Assembly: GCF_905397285.1 (NCBI RefSeq) | Contig: NZ_CAJPUX010000005.1 | Coordinates: 310,001 to 374,000 of the forward strand | Length of the DNA stretch: 64,000 bases | Origin: Cupriavidus plantarum | GTDB lineage: Bacteria > Pseudomonadota > Gammaproteobacteria > Burkholderiales > Burkholderiaceae | Direction of reading: 5' to 3' | Shown: positions 42,804 through 51,594 of the stretch, in pieces | Layout of the letters: the number at the start of each line of letters is the position of its first letter | How positions within the stretch are numbered: the stretch's first letter is position 1 | Program-made: the position numbers and the translations under genes | The notes under the pieces: generated by a model | Told to the model about the DNA's origin: nothing | What the model saw: the letters and a program-made list of their open reading frames with translations, nothing else | The model's database searches: none

Positions 42804-44102
42804 ATGCCATCCACCAGTCAGGCCGCCACGATGACGGCCGCGCGCAGCAGCGTCCGATGGAAGATTTTCCTGATGATGCTATTCCTCATCGCGATCAACT
42901 ACATCGACCGCGCCTCGCTGTCGGTGGCCATGCCACTGATCGCCAGGGAGTTCGACCTCAGCCCAACGATGCAGGGGCTCATCCTCAGCTCGTTCTTCTG
43001 GACCTACGCATTGATGCAGGTGCCCGGCGGCATGCTCGCCGACAAGTACAAGCCGCGCATCGTGATTGCCTGCGCGACAGTGTTCTGGGGCGCGTTTCAG
43101 GCGTTGGCCGCGGCCTGCACGACGGCGACGACGCTTCTGCTTACGCGTCTGGGCCTCGGCGCCGCGGAAGCGCCGATCTATCCGGCGGGCGGCAAGCTCA
43201 ACGCGATCTGGATGACGCAGAACGAGCGCGGCCGCGGGGCGACGCTGCTCGATGGCGGCGCGCCGCTGGGCGCTGCGCTTGGCGCCATCATCATTACGTG
43301 GCTGATTACCGCGCTCGGCTCGTGGCGCCTCGCGTTTATCGTGGCGGGTGTGGGTACCGTCGTCGCGGGCATCGTGGCGTGGCGCTACATCCGCAACTCG
43401 CCGCGCCAACATGCCGGCGTCAATGAACTGGAAGCGCGCTATATCGAAGAGGCGCAGGCCAGCGAGCACCGCGCGGAGCCGGCCAATCTGTCGGGCCGTT
43501 CGCTGGACTTCTTCAAGTACCGCTCGGTCTGGTGCATGGCCATCGGCTGGATGTGCTTCAACACCGTGTTCTACGGCCTGCTCACTTGGATGCCCAACTA
43601 CCTGAACAAGGTGCACGGCTTCGATATCAAGGCCATGGGCGGCGCGAGCTTCATCATTTTCTTCTGCGGCTTCGTCGGCGAACTGATCGGCGGGTGGATC
43701 GCGGACAAGTGGAAGGAAGCCGGCGGACGGCCCAACGTCGTCATGCGCACGCTGTTCGGCATCGCGGCCGTGGTGGCCACGGTCTCGATCTTCTCCGTGG
43801 CCTATGTGACCGACCCCGTGGTCGTGGTCGCCCTGCTCTCTTCCACGCTGTTCTTCCTGCGCTGGTGCGGCCTGTTCTGGTGCATTCCGTCCATCCTGGG
43901 CACGCGCAACAAGATCGGCTTCCTCGGCGGCGTGATGAACCTCGGCGGCAATATCGGCGGCATCAGCGTGCCGATCATCGTCGGCATGATCGTGCAGTTC
44001 ACGGGTTCGTACTTTCTGGCGCTGATGTTCTTCGCCGCGGCCGGCGTGGGGCTGTTGCTGTCGTCCACCGCCATCGACTACGAGACCAAGCTTCCGGTCT
44101 GA
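42804..44102 (+). CDS. MFS transporter, anion:cation symporter (ACS) family
   Basis: 432 residues, twelve predicted helices. INYIDRASLSVAMPLIAREFDLS in helix 1 and GGMLADKYKPR in the loop 2-3 are ACS landmarks (organic anions such as glucarate, phthalate and tartrate). GGAGAC precedes the ATG. First gene of a five-gene run, so it likely imports the substrate of the hydrolases downstream; an organic anion is expected. Confidence 0.88.
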   Translation: MPSTSQAATMTAARSSVRWKIFLMMLFLIAINYIDRASLSVAMPLIAREFDLSPTMQGLILSSFFWTYALMQVPGGMLADKYKPRIVIACATVFWGAFQALAAACTTATTLLLTRLGLGAAEAPIYPAGGKLNAIWMTQNERGRGATLLDGGAPLGAALGAIIITWLITALGSWRLAFIVAGVGTVVAGIVAWRYIRNSPRQHAGVNELEARYIEEAQASEHRAEPANLSGRSLDFFKYRSVWCMAIGWMCFNTVFYGLLTWMPNYLNKVHGFDIKAMGGASFIIFFCGFVGELIGGWIADKWKEAGGRPNVVMRTLFGIAAVVATVSIFSVAYVTDPVVVVALLSSTLFFLRWCGLFWCIPSILGTRNKIGFLGGVMNLGGNIGGISVPIIVGMIVQFTGSYFLALMFFAAAGVGLLLSSTAIDYETKLPV

Positions 44103-44115
44103 GTGAGGAGCCCTC

Positions 44116-45309
44116 ATGAAAACGAACACCTTCACGCTCATCGCCATCGCCGCCGTGCTGGCGACCGGTATGCGCACTGCACAGGCGGCGCCGTACGCCG
44201 ACATTCCCACCGCGCAGCCCGAAGCCGTCGGCGTGGACTCCACGCGGCTGGTCGCGCTGTCCGAATGGATTCGCCGCGACAAGCTCGACGTGCGCAGCCT
44301 TCTCGTCATCAAGGATGGCAAGCTCGTGTTCGAGCGTTACAGCGACGGACTCGGCCGCGACTACAACCACGAGCTGTATTCGGTCACCAAGTTCATCAGC
44401 GCGCTGCTCGTCGGCACGCTGGTCGGCGATGGCAAGCTCGCCGCCACCGACGCCCCCGCCGCGCGGCTTGCCACCGCCCGCCCCGACCTCGCCGCGTCCC
44501 TCGCGGACAAGCAGCAGATCCAGTTGAAGCACCTGATGTCGATGGCCAGCGGGCTCTCGTACAAGCTCGTCGAGGGCACCGACACGCTGTACTACGGCGT
44601 GCCGGACCGCCTCAAGGTCGCCGCAACCGCAAGCGTGCGCGCCGCGCCTGGCACCGAGTTCGACTACATCGACGTGAATCCGGTGCTGGTCGGCGCCACG
44701 ATCAGCCAGGTCACCGGATTGCCCGAGCAGCAGTATGCCGCGAGGCGGCTGTTCGAGCCGCTTGGCATGTCGCACTACCGCTGGGATGGCGCGGACGGCA
44801 AGGGCGCCGTGTCGGGCGGATGGGGCCTGCGCCTGCGGTCCATCGACATGGCGCGGCTGGGGATGCTGATGCTCGATCAGGGCCGCTGGAACGGGCAGCA
44901 GATCGTGCCCGCGTCGTGGGTGGCGCAGATGACCACGCCGTCCGGCCCCGCGCGCGACTATGGCTACTACTGCTGGGTGAACAACATCGTCCAGAGCGAG
45001 CGCGAATTCAGCGCGATGGGCTACAAGGGCCAGTTCATCACCGTGCTCCCGAAGCAGAACGCGGTCATCGTGATGAACAGCATCATGTCCACGCAAGGCG
45101 GCCTGCGCGATGCGAAGTACCTCGACCTGTATCGCCAGATGGTCAACGACTACATATTGCCCGCACTGCAGCCCGCGCTGCAGGCGGGCCCGGCGGTCAG
45201 GCCCGACGCGGCGCGCCAGGCGGCGCTGAAGCGGGAGCTCGAGCTCGCGCGCGGCAGTCACGGCGTGCCGGGCACCCAGCTCGCCTTCAACGACAAACCC
45301 GAGCGGTAA
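44116..45309 (+). CDS. Exported class C beta-lactamase-fold serine hydrolase (NylB-like)
   Basis: 397 residues with a signal peptide ending near AQAA. Ser and Lys of the SxxK motif are in LYSVTKFIS; the Tyr is in FDYIDVN; AMGYKGQFITVLP matches the third motif of 6-aminohexanoate-dimer hydrolase-type proteins. These hydrolyse amides or esters, often of non-peptide substrates. It may open an amide before uptake or in the periplasm. GAGGAG precedes the ATG, 13 bp after the MFS stop. Confidence 0.86.
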   Translation: MKTNTFTLIAIAAVLATGMRTAQAAPYADIPTAQPEAVGVDSTRLVALSEWIRRDKLDVRSLLVIKDGKLVFERYSDGLGRDYNHELYSVTKFISALLVGTLVGDGKLAATDAPAARLATARPDLAASLADKQQIQLKHLMSMASGLSYKLVEGTDTLYYGVPDRLKVAATASVRAAPGTEFDYIDVNPVLVGATISQVTGLPEQQYAARRLFEPLGMSHYRWDGADGKGAVSGGWGLRLRSIDMARLGMLMLDQGRWNGQQIVPASWVAQMTTPSGPARDYGYYCWVNNIVQSEREFSAMGYKGQFITVLPKQNAVIVMNSIMSTQGGLRDAKYLDLYRQMVNDYILPALQPALQAGPAVRPDAARQAALKRELELARGSHGVPGTQLAFNDKPER

Positions 45310-45375
45310 GCGCCCGGCACCTACCCCGAGGCACCGCGTCCAGACGGTGCCCGACCACTCCTGAGAATCCCACCC

Positions 45376-46104
45376 ATGAACAAGCAGATTCGCCTTGGCA
45401 TGCTGACGCCCTCTTCCAATACCGCGCTGGAGCCCATTACCAGCGCCATGGTGAGCGGCCTGCCCAACGTCAGCGCGCATTTTTCGCGCTTCACCGTCAC
45501 CGAGATCTCGCTGCGCGACCAGGCATTGGGTCAGTTCGACCTCGACAAGATCCTGACGGCCGCCCGCCTGCTGGCGGACGCGCGCGTCGACGTCATTGCG
45601 TGGAACGGCACGTCGTCCGGCTGGCTGGGGTTCGACAGGGATCGCGCGCTGTGCAAGCAGATCACGGAAGCGACGGGCATTCCCGCCACCACCTCGGTGC
45701 TCGCCCTCAACGAGATTCTCGAGAAGACCGGCGCCCGCCGGTTCGGGCTGGCCACACCGTACCTCGACGACGTGCAGCAGCGCATCGTCGCCAACTACCA
45801 GCGCAGCGGCTTCGACTGCACGGCCGAGCGTCATCTCGGCCTGCACGTGAACTACAGCTTTGCCGAAGTGAAAGAAGACACCATCCGCCAGATGGTGCGC
45901 GAGCTGGCCACGCAAAACGTACAGGCCATCACCACGTTCTGCACGAACCTGCATGCGGCGCATCTGGCCGAGGCGCTCGAAGCCGAGACCGGCATCCCGA
46001 TGTACGACACCATCTCCACCGTCGTATGGAGTGCGCTGCGGCTGGCGGGTGTCGATACGCGCGCGCTGCAGGGCTGGGGCCGCCTGTTTCGCGACGTCGT
46101 GTAA
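45376..46104 (+). CDS. Maleate isomerase/arylmalonate decarboxylase-like enzyme
   Basis: 242 residues of the Asp/Glu racemase superfamily. The N-terminus IRLGMLTPSSNTALEPIT matches the maleate isomerase/AMDase group. The first catalytic position is AWNGTSSGWLG (no Cys), while the second Cys is kept in ITTFCTNLHAA. One-cysteine enzymes of this fold include arylmalonate decarboxylases, which keep the second Cys and have a GTS oxyanion pocket. So decarboxylation or non-isomerising chemistry is possible. It is distinct from nicE, which has both cysteines. Confidence 0.8.
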   Translation: MNKQIRLGMLTPSSNTALEPITSAMVSGLPNVSAHFSRFTVTEISLRDQALGQFDLDKILTAARLLADARVDVIAWNGTSSGWLGFDRDRALCKQITEATGIPATTSVLALNEILEKTGARRFGLATPYLDDVQQRIVANYQRSGFDCTAERHLGLHVNYSFAEVKEDTIRQMVRELATQNVQAITTFCTNLHAAHLAEALEAETGIPMYDTISTVVWSALRLAGVDTRALQGWGRLFRDVV

Positions 46105-46122
46105 CACCCCGGAGAGACGATC

Positions 46123-47553
46123 ATGTCCGCAGACAACAACCTCGACCTCGTGATCCGTCATGCCGACGTGGTCACGGCATCCGACCGCTTTCGCTGCGAC
46201 ATCGGCGTGCGGGGCGGCAAGATCGTGGCGCTAGGCCATGGCCTGGCCAGCGCGCGGCAGGAAGTCGATGCCAGCGGCCTGCTCGCGCTTCCGGGCGGCG
46301 TCGACGGCCATTGCCATCTGGACCAGCCGATGCCCGATGGCCTGCGCATGGCCGACGATTTCTTCACCGGCACGCGCGCCGCGGCCTGCGGCGGCACCAC
46401 GACCGTGATCCCCTTCGCGGCGCAGGAGAAAGGCCACTCCCTCAAGGCGGCGGTGGCCGACTACCACCGACGGGCGGACGGCCGCGCGGTCATCGACTAC
46501 GCGTTCCACCTGATCGTGGCCGATCCCACCCCCGCCGTCCTGCACGACGAACTGCCTGCGCTGATCCGGCAGGGCTACAGTTCGTTCAAGGTCTACATGA
46601 CCTACGACGACCTCAAGTTGTCCGATCGGCAGATGCTCGAAGTGCTCGACGTCGCGCGGCAGCACGGCGCGCTGGTGATGGTGCATGCGGAGAACGCCGA
46701 CTGCATCTCGTGGCTCACCGACCGGCTGGTCGGCGAAGGCCGCATCGCGCCGCGCTTTCACGGCCTGGCGCGGCCAGCGGTCGTCGAGCGCGAGGCGACG
46801 CATCGCGCGATCTCGTTCGCGGAGCTCGTCGATGTGCCGATCCTGATCGTGCATGTGTCGGGCAAGGAAGCGATCGAACAGATCCGCTGGGCACAAGGGC
46901 GTGGCCTGAAGATCCTCGCGGAGACCTGCCCGCAGTACCTGTACCTCACCGCGGAAGACATGGGCCTGCCCGGCGAAGATGGCAGCGAGGGGGGCTACGA
47001 GGGCGCCAAATGCGTGTGCAGCCCGCCGCCCCGCGACCCGGAGAATCAGGCCGCGGTGTGGCGCGCGCTGACCAATGGCGTGTTCAGCGTGTTCTCGTCG
47101 GACCATGCGCCGTTTCGCTTCGACGATCCGCATGGCAAGAAGCCCGGCGGCAAGGAGCAGCCGTTCCACCACATTCCCAATGGCGTGCCGGGCATCGAGA
47201 CGCGACTGCCGTTGCTGTTCGATGGCGTGCGGCGCGGCCTGCTGTCACTGCACCAGTTCGTGGAACTGACGTCGTACCGGCCGGCGCGTCTCTATGGTCT
47301 GTATCCGCGCAAGGGCACCATCGCGATTGGCGCCGATGCCGACATCGTGCTCTGGGACCCGACGCGCAAGGTGCGCATCGCCAATAGCAACCTCCATCAT
47401 GCGGTGGACTACACGCCGTACGAAGGCATGGAAGTCACAGGCTGGCCGATGACGACCTTCTCGCGCGGAGAGATGATCGTGCGCAACGGCGAGTATCTCG
47501 AACCCTCCGCGGGCCGGGGCAAGTTCCTCGAAGCCGGACTTCCGGAGCTCTGA
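46123..47553 (+). CDS. Dihydropyrimidinase/D-hydantoinase
   Basis: 476 residues of the cyclic amidohydrolase family. Metal ligands and the carboxylated Lys are in place: HCH in GGVDGHCHLDQP, Lys in SSFKVYMTYDD, His in MVHAENAD, His in LIVHVSGKEA and Asp in FSSDHAPF. It hydrolyses cyclic imides or diamides such as 5-substituted hydantoins or dihydropyrimidines. GGAGAG precedes the ATG. No N-carbamoyl amidase gene follows, so the downstream steps differ from classical hydantoin use. Confidence 0.92.
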   Translation: MSADNNLDLVIRHADVVTASDRFRCDIGVRGGKIVALGHGLASARQEVDASGLLALPGGVDGHCHLDQPMPDGLRMADDFFTGTRAAACGGTTTVIPFAAQEKGHSLKAAVADYHRRADGRAVIDYAFHLIVADPTPAVLHDELPALIRQGYSSFKVYMTYDDLKLSDRQMLEVLDVARQHGALVMVHAENADCISWLTDRLVGEGRIAPRFHGLARPAVVEREATHRAISFAELVDVPILIVHVSGKEAIEQIRWAQGRGLKILAETCPQYLYLTAEDMGLPGEDGSEGGYEGAKCVCSPPPRDPENQAAVWRALTNGVFSVFSSDHAPFRFDDPHGKKPGGKEQPFHHIPNGVPGIETRLPLLFDGVRRGLLSLHQFVELTSYRPARLYGLYPRKGTIAIGADADIVLWDPTRKVRIANSNLHHAVDYTPYEGMEVTGWPMTTFSRGEMIVRNGEYLEPSAGRGKFLEAGLPEL

Positions 47554-47556
47554 GCC

Positions 47557-48315
47557 ATGAACCTTCTGATCGTCAATCCGAACATCAGCGCATCGGTGAC
47601 GGACCTGATCCACACCGAGGCGCGGCGGACCGCGTCACCCGACACCCGCATCACGATGGCGACCGCGAGCTTCGGGGTGGCCTACATCGAGACGCGCTTC
47701 GAAGCGCTGGTCGGCGGCTATGCCACCGCGTGCGCGGCCGCCGAGCATGCGGGCACGTTCGACGGGCTCATCGTCGCCGCGTTCGGCGACCCCGGGCTCG
47801 CGGGCCTGAAGGAACTGTTCGATGTGCCTGTGGTGGGCATGACGGAGGCGGCGCTGGCGAGCGCATGCCTGCTCGGGCAACGGTTCTCGATCATCGCCAT
47901 CTCGCACCGCATCGAGGCGTGGTATCGGGAATGCGTGGCGGCCAATGGCCTGACCTCGCGGCTGGCGAGCGTCCGTTCGTTGCAGACGCCGCTGCGCGAT
48001 ATCGGCAGCGTGCAGCAGGATCACGCCGCCCGTCTGGAGGCGCTCAGCCTGGAGGCGGTGCGGGAGGACGGCGCCGACGTCATCATCGTCGCGGGCGCAC
48101 CGCTGGCCGGTCTTGCGCGGTCGCTACAGGGCAGCATTCCCGTGCCGGTCGTGGATGGCGTGAGCAGTGCGGTGCGCCATTGCGAGTCGCTGGTCGCGCT
48201 GCAGCCGGGCACCGCGCGGGAAGGTAGCTTCGCCCGGCCGCCACAGAAGCCGAATGCCGGCTTGCCCGCGGCGCTGGCGGGCCTGCTGGAAGCGTCGGCC
48301 GGCAGCAAGCCCTGA
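47557..48315 (+). CDS. Hydantoin-racemase-like protein lacking both catalytic cysteines
   Basis: 252 residues. LLIVNPNISASVTDLI and the GDPGL loop place it in the Asp/Glu/hydantoin racemase family. The usual A-C-F-G-D-P-G is AAFGDPGLAGL here, and the usual G-C-A-G is VAGAPLAGLA, so both acid/base cysteines are absent. Other Cys residues lie elsewhere (ALASACLL). Either the enzyme is not a two-base racemase or it has a different role. Three bp separate it from the hydantoinase stop. Confidence 0.82.
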   Translation: MNLLIVNPNISASVTDLIHTEARRTASPDTRITMATASFGVAYIETRFEALVGGYATACAAAEHAGTFDGLIVAAFGDPGLAGLKELFDVPVVGMTEAALASACLLGQRFSIIAISHRIEAWYRECVAANGLTSRLASVRSLQTPLRDIGSVQQDHAARLEALSLEAVREDGADVIIVAGAPLAGLARSLQGSIPVPVVDGVSSAVRHCESLVALQPGTAREGSFARPPQKPNAGLPAALAGLLEASAGSKP

Positions 48316-48358
48316 CATTGCGGCACCGGTTGTCGGCAACGGTTGCCGGCAGCGGTCG

Positions 48359-48595
48359 TCAGCGCGCCAGCCGCTCCGCCTGCATCAGCTCCACGCGCAG
48401 GTCTTCGAGCTTCATCCGGAGCTCCGGCGGTGTGGATTCGTCCACCTGCCGCATCGCGTCGTCCAGCACGGCCGCCAGCCGCGGCGCGATGACGCGCCAG
48501 TCGGCCACCCGCATCACGGCTTCGAGCACGGCAACCCGCGCGCGCAGGGGCAGTTCCTGACCAACAGACGTGTCGGGGGGCGATTCTGGGTCCAT
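48359..48595 (-). CDS. Small hypothetical protein
   Basis: 78 residues (MDPESPPDTSVGQELPLRAR...), helical, acidic, no recognised domain. No strong ribosome-binding site; an upstream start at 48631 is possible. Coding character on this strand is good, but support is modest. Confidence 0.45.
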   Translation of the reverse strand: MDPESPPDTSVGQELPLRARVAVLEAVMRVADWRVIAPRLAAVLDDAMRQVDESTPPELRMKLEDLRVELMQAERLAR

Positions 48596-48784
48596 GGTTC
48601 GCAAAAGTGGGGGCGCAATCCGCACACACATTAAAACCCGAGGCTTACCGGATTCTTACAGGGCCCCCTCATAGAAATAGGCAATAACAATAGATTCCTC
48701 GCCATGGTCTGCCCGGCGAGCCAGTCCTACCATCGATTCTCGTCATCGCAACCGCGATGCATGCATTCGAACAAAGGACTGGAC

Positions 48785-50167
48785 ATGACGATCAAAGTAA
48801 CGAACCCCGCCGATGGCTCGCTGGCTGGCGAGGCGCCCGACATGACGCTGGCCGAGGTCAAGGCTGCCGTGGACCGAACCTGCAACGCCTTCCCGATGTG
48901 GTCGCGCAAGCTTGCCCGGGAGCGGGGTGAACTCCTGCGCAGATGGTTCGAACTGATTCGCGACGACAAACGCGTCTTCGCGGAGATCATGGTCAGGGAA
49001 AACGGCAAGTGCCTCGCCGACGCGATGGGCGAGATCGACTATGGTCTGGGTTTCATCGAGTGGTACGCCGAGGAAGCCAGGCGCGTGTATGGCGACACCA
49101 TCCCCACCCACGCGGACAATGCGCGGGTACTGGTGACGAAAGAGCCCGCGGGACCGACGGCTGCGATCACTCCGTGGAACTTTCCGTTCATGATGATCAC
49201 GCGCAAGATCGCCACCGCGCTGGCGGCCGGCTGCACGATGGTCATCAAGCCCTCCGAACTGACGCCGCTGACGGCCTACAAGCTGCTCGAGTACGCGCGG
49301 CGGGCCGGTATTCCCGAAGGTGTCTTCGAGATGGTGACGGGCAATCCGAAGGAGATCGGGGAAGTGTTCACGGGCGACTCGCGGATCCGAAAGCTCTCGT
49401 TCACCGGCTCCACCGCCGTGGGCAAGCTGCTGGCCACCGCGTGCGGCAACGATCTGAAGAAGATGACGCTGGAGCTGGGCGGCAACGCGCCGTTCATCGT
49501 GTTCGACGATGCAAGCTTCGAGGACGCGGTCGCCGCTCTGGTATCCGCGAAGCTCCGCAATTCCGGCCAGGTATGCATTTCTCCCAATCGCGTCTTCGTT
49601 CAGGACGGCATCCATGACCGCTTCGTGGAAGCCGTGGCGGAGCGCGTGGCGGAGATTCGCGTGGACCAGGGGTTTCAGGACGCCTTCGTGGTCGGGCCGC
49701 TGATCAATCGGGCCGGGCTCGACAAGGTCGCCGCGCTCGTCGAGGAGGCGAAGCAGGCAGGCGCCCGCGTTGTGCTGGGTGGCAAGCCGCATGCGAAGGG
49801 CGGCCTGTTCTATGAGCCGACCATCCTCGCGGATCTCGACGACGCGATGACGGTGGCCAGGACCGAGATCTTCGGGCCCGTGTTTCCGATCTATCGCTTC
49901 AGGACGGAAGACGAAGTCGTGCGGCGCGCGAACGACAGCGAGTATGGCCTCGTCGCCTACGCGTTCACGCGCGATCTGGGCCGCGCGTTCCGGCTGTCGA
50001 AGAACATCGAAGCCGGCATGGTGATCCTGAACACGGGTTCGGTGGGCACGGCGTCGGTACCGTTCGGCGGGATCAAGCATTCCGGCTACGGCCGTGAAGG
50101 CAGCTACTACGGGATCGAGGAATACGTCGAGGTCCGATACGTGCTGATGGGCGGGCTGGACAGGTAA
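48785..50167 (+). CDS. NAD(P)-dependent aldehyde dehydrogenase, succinate-semialdehyde dehydrogenase type
   Basis: 460 residues. Asn in TPWNFPFMMITRKIA, Glu in LELGGNAPFIVFDDA and catalytic Cys in NSGQVCISPNR are present; the sequence style (KPSELTPLTAYKLLEYARRAGIPEGVF) is that of GabD. AAAGGA precedes ATG 48785 (MTIKV). The N-terminus is somewhat shorter than usual GabD. The next gene, on the opposite strand, is a D-amino-acid oxidase-like enzyme; a joint role in amine or amino-acid breakdown is inference. Confidence 0.88.
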   Translation: MTIKVTNPADGSLAGEAPDMTLAEVKAAVDRTCNAFPMWSRKLARERGELLRRWFELIRDDKRVFAEIMVRENGKCLADAMGEIDYGLGFIEWYAEEARRVYGDTIPTHADNARVLVTKEPAGPTAAITPWNFPFMMITRKIATALAAGCTMVIKPSELTPLTAYKLLEYARRAGIPEGVFEMVTGNPKEIGEVFTGDSRIRKLSFTGSTAVGKLLATACGNDLKKMTLELGGNAPFIVFDDASFEDAVAALVSAKLRNSGQVCISPNRVFVQDGIHDRFVEAVAERVAEIRVDQGFQDAFVVGPLINRAGLDKVAALVEEAKQAGARVVLGGKPHAKGGLFYEPTILADLDDAMTVARTEIFGPVFPIYRFRTEDEVVRRANDSEYGLVAYAFTRDLGRAFRLSKNIEAGMVILNTGSVGTASVPFGGIKHSGYGREGSYYGIEEYVEVRYVLMGGLDR

Positions 50168-50195
50168 GGCCCGGGCGAGCGCGTCCTTGCGTTAC

Positions 50196-51491
50196 CTACG
50201 TCACCGCGATACGGTCGCTTGCCACGGCACGCCCGCGGCGGCCGAGCAGACCGTAGCGATCCCACCGGAAAGGTTCCAGATCGATGGCCGGTTCCCGGCC
50301 GAGGACGAGGTCGCTCACGATGCGCGCCGAGCCGCATGCCATGGTCCAGCCCATCGCGCCATGGCCGCAGTTCAGCCACAGGTTCGCATGCCGGGACGCG
50401 CCCAGGAACGGCAGGTTATCGGGCGTCATCGGCCGCTGGCCCACCCACTTGGCTGGCGCGTCCCCACGAATCTCCGGGTACACGTCGTGCGCGAAGGCCT
50501 CCAGCGCGCGGAACCGTGCCGCGATTTTCGCCGGGCCGGGCACCCCGATGTCGGCGAAGCCCGTGAATCGCACGGTCTCTTCGCCGAACGCAGCCCATGC
50601 AATCTTGTGTGGAATCGAGACCGCGCCCACGCTCGGCCGCGCCGCGCGTTCGCCGCGATACGAGATCGAATACCCCGTGACCGGAAAGATGGGCAGCGAG
50701 TCGCCTAGCGACGCGAGTAGCTGCCGTGAGGACAGGCCCGCGGCCACGACGACCGCGTCGGCCTTATAGTGGCCCTTGTCCGTCTTCACACCAGAGATGG
50801 CCGCGCCCCTGACGTCGAACCCGCGCACCCGCTCTCCAAAATGCGCCCGCACACCGCGCCGCATAGCCTCCTCCAGTGCCGCCGCCGTATAGCGTGCGGC
50901 GTCGCCCGTTCCGTCGTTCGGACAGAACACGCCGCGCGCGAACTTTACGGCCGCCCTGGCCAGCATCGGTTCGCGCAGCAGGAGCGCGTCGTGGTCCAGA
51001 CGCTCGAAAGGTTCTCCGGCTGCTCTGAGCAGCGCCTCATCGTAGGGACCGGGCTGCTGGTTTTCGCCATACAGGTACAGGATGCCGGCATGCCGCCCGC
51101 CATAGGCCTCGACGGGCACGACGCCCTCGCCGAATAGCAGGTTGCGCGAGTAGGCCGCGAGGTCCAGCGCGGCGGTGGAGTTGGCGATCCACCTGTCGCG
51201 CGTGCTTTCCCGCGCGAAGAGCCCGGCCCAGCGCAGCAGCGAGGGCGTCCATGGCGGACAGATGCCGATGCCGTCGCCGAGGCCAAGCAGGGACTGGATG
51301 GCGACGCGCGCCATGCCGGGTTCGGCCCAGCTAAAGCAATGGCCCGGCGATATCAGTCCCGCATTCGCGAAGCTCGCCCCCGAGGCCGCGCCCGGTGCCG
51401 CATCCACGATGTCTACCGTGGCGCCCTCCCGAGCCAGTGTCAGGGCAGTGACCACGCCGGCGATGCCGGCCCCTACAACGACGATGTGCAT
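50196..51491 (-). CDS. dadA: D-amino acid dehydrogenase-like FAD oxidoreductase
   Basis: 431 residues of the DAO fold. FAD motif IVVVGAGIAGVVTALTLAREG at the N-terminus; ASFANAGLISPGHCFSWAEPG and QRPMTPDNLPFLG, then NCGHGAMGWTMACGSARIVSDLV are DadA landmarks. DadA deaminates D-amino acids to 2-oxo acids, with electrons entering the respiratory chain. It is divergent from an XRE-cupin regulator across a short AT-rich region with a palindrome, so the regulator probably controls it. Probably a specialised DadA paralogue. Confidence 0.86.
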   Translation of the reverse strand: MHIVVVGAGIAGVVTALTLAREGATVDIVDAAPGAASGASFANAGLISPGHCFSWAEPGMARVAIQSLLGLGDGIGICPPWTPSLLRWAGLFARESTRDRWIANSTAALDLAAYSRNLLFGEGVVPVEAYGGRHAGILYLYGENQQPGPYDEALLRAAGEPFERLDHDALLLREPMLARAAVKFARGVFCPNDGTGDAARYTAAALEEAMRRGVRAHFGERVRGFDVRGAAISGVKTDKGHYKADAVVVAAGLSSRQLLASLGDSLPIFPVTGYSISYRGERAARPSVGAVSIPHKIAWAAFGEETVRFTGFADIGVPGPAKIAARFRALEAFAHDVYPEIRGDAPAKWVGQRPMTPDNLPFLGASRHANLWLNCGHGAMGWTMACGSARIVSDLVLGREPAIDLEPFRWDRYGLLGRRGRAVASDRIAVT

Positions 51492-51534
51492 CCCGCAATC
51501 CTTCCTTGGGCAGTGGATGCGAGTATATTTATTT

Positions 51535-51550
51535 TTTGCGTTTACGCAAA
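51535..51550. promoter_or_regulatory. Palindromic operator between dadA and the XRE-cupin regulator
   Basis: TTTGCGT-TT-ACGCAAA is a perfect dyad of 7-bp arms in an AT-rich patch (51525-51556) that contrasts with the surrounding GC-rich DNA. It is centred between the two divergent start codons and fits an XRE dimer site. Confidence 0.65.
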
Positions 51551-51594
51551 TTTTTGTGGGATCTCTGAGAGAATCCTTGCCTCGGGAGATTGCC

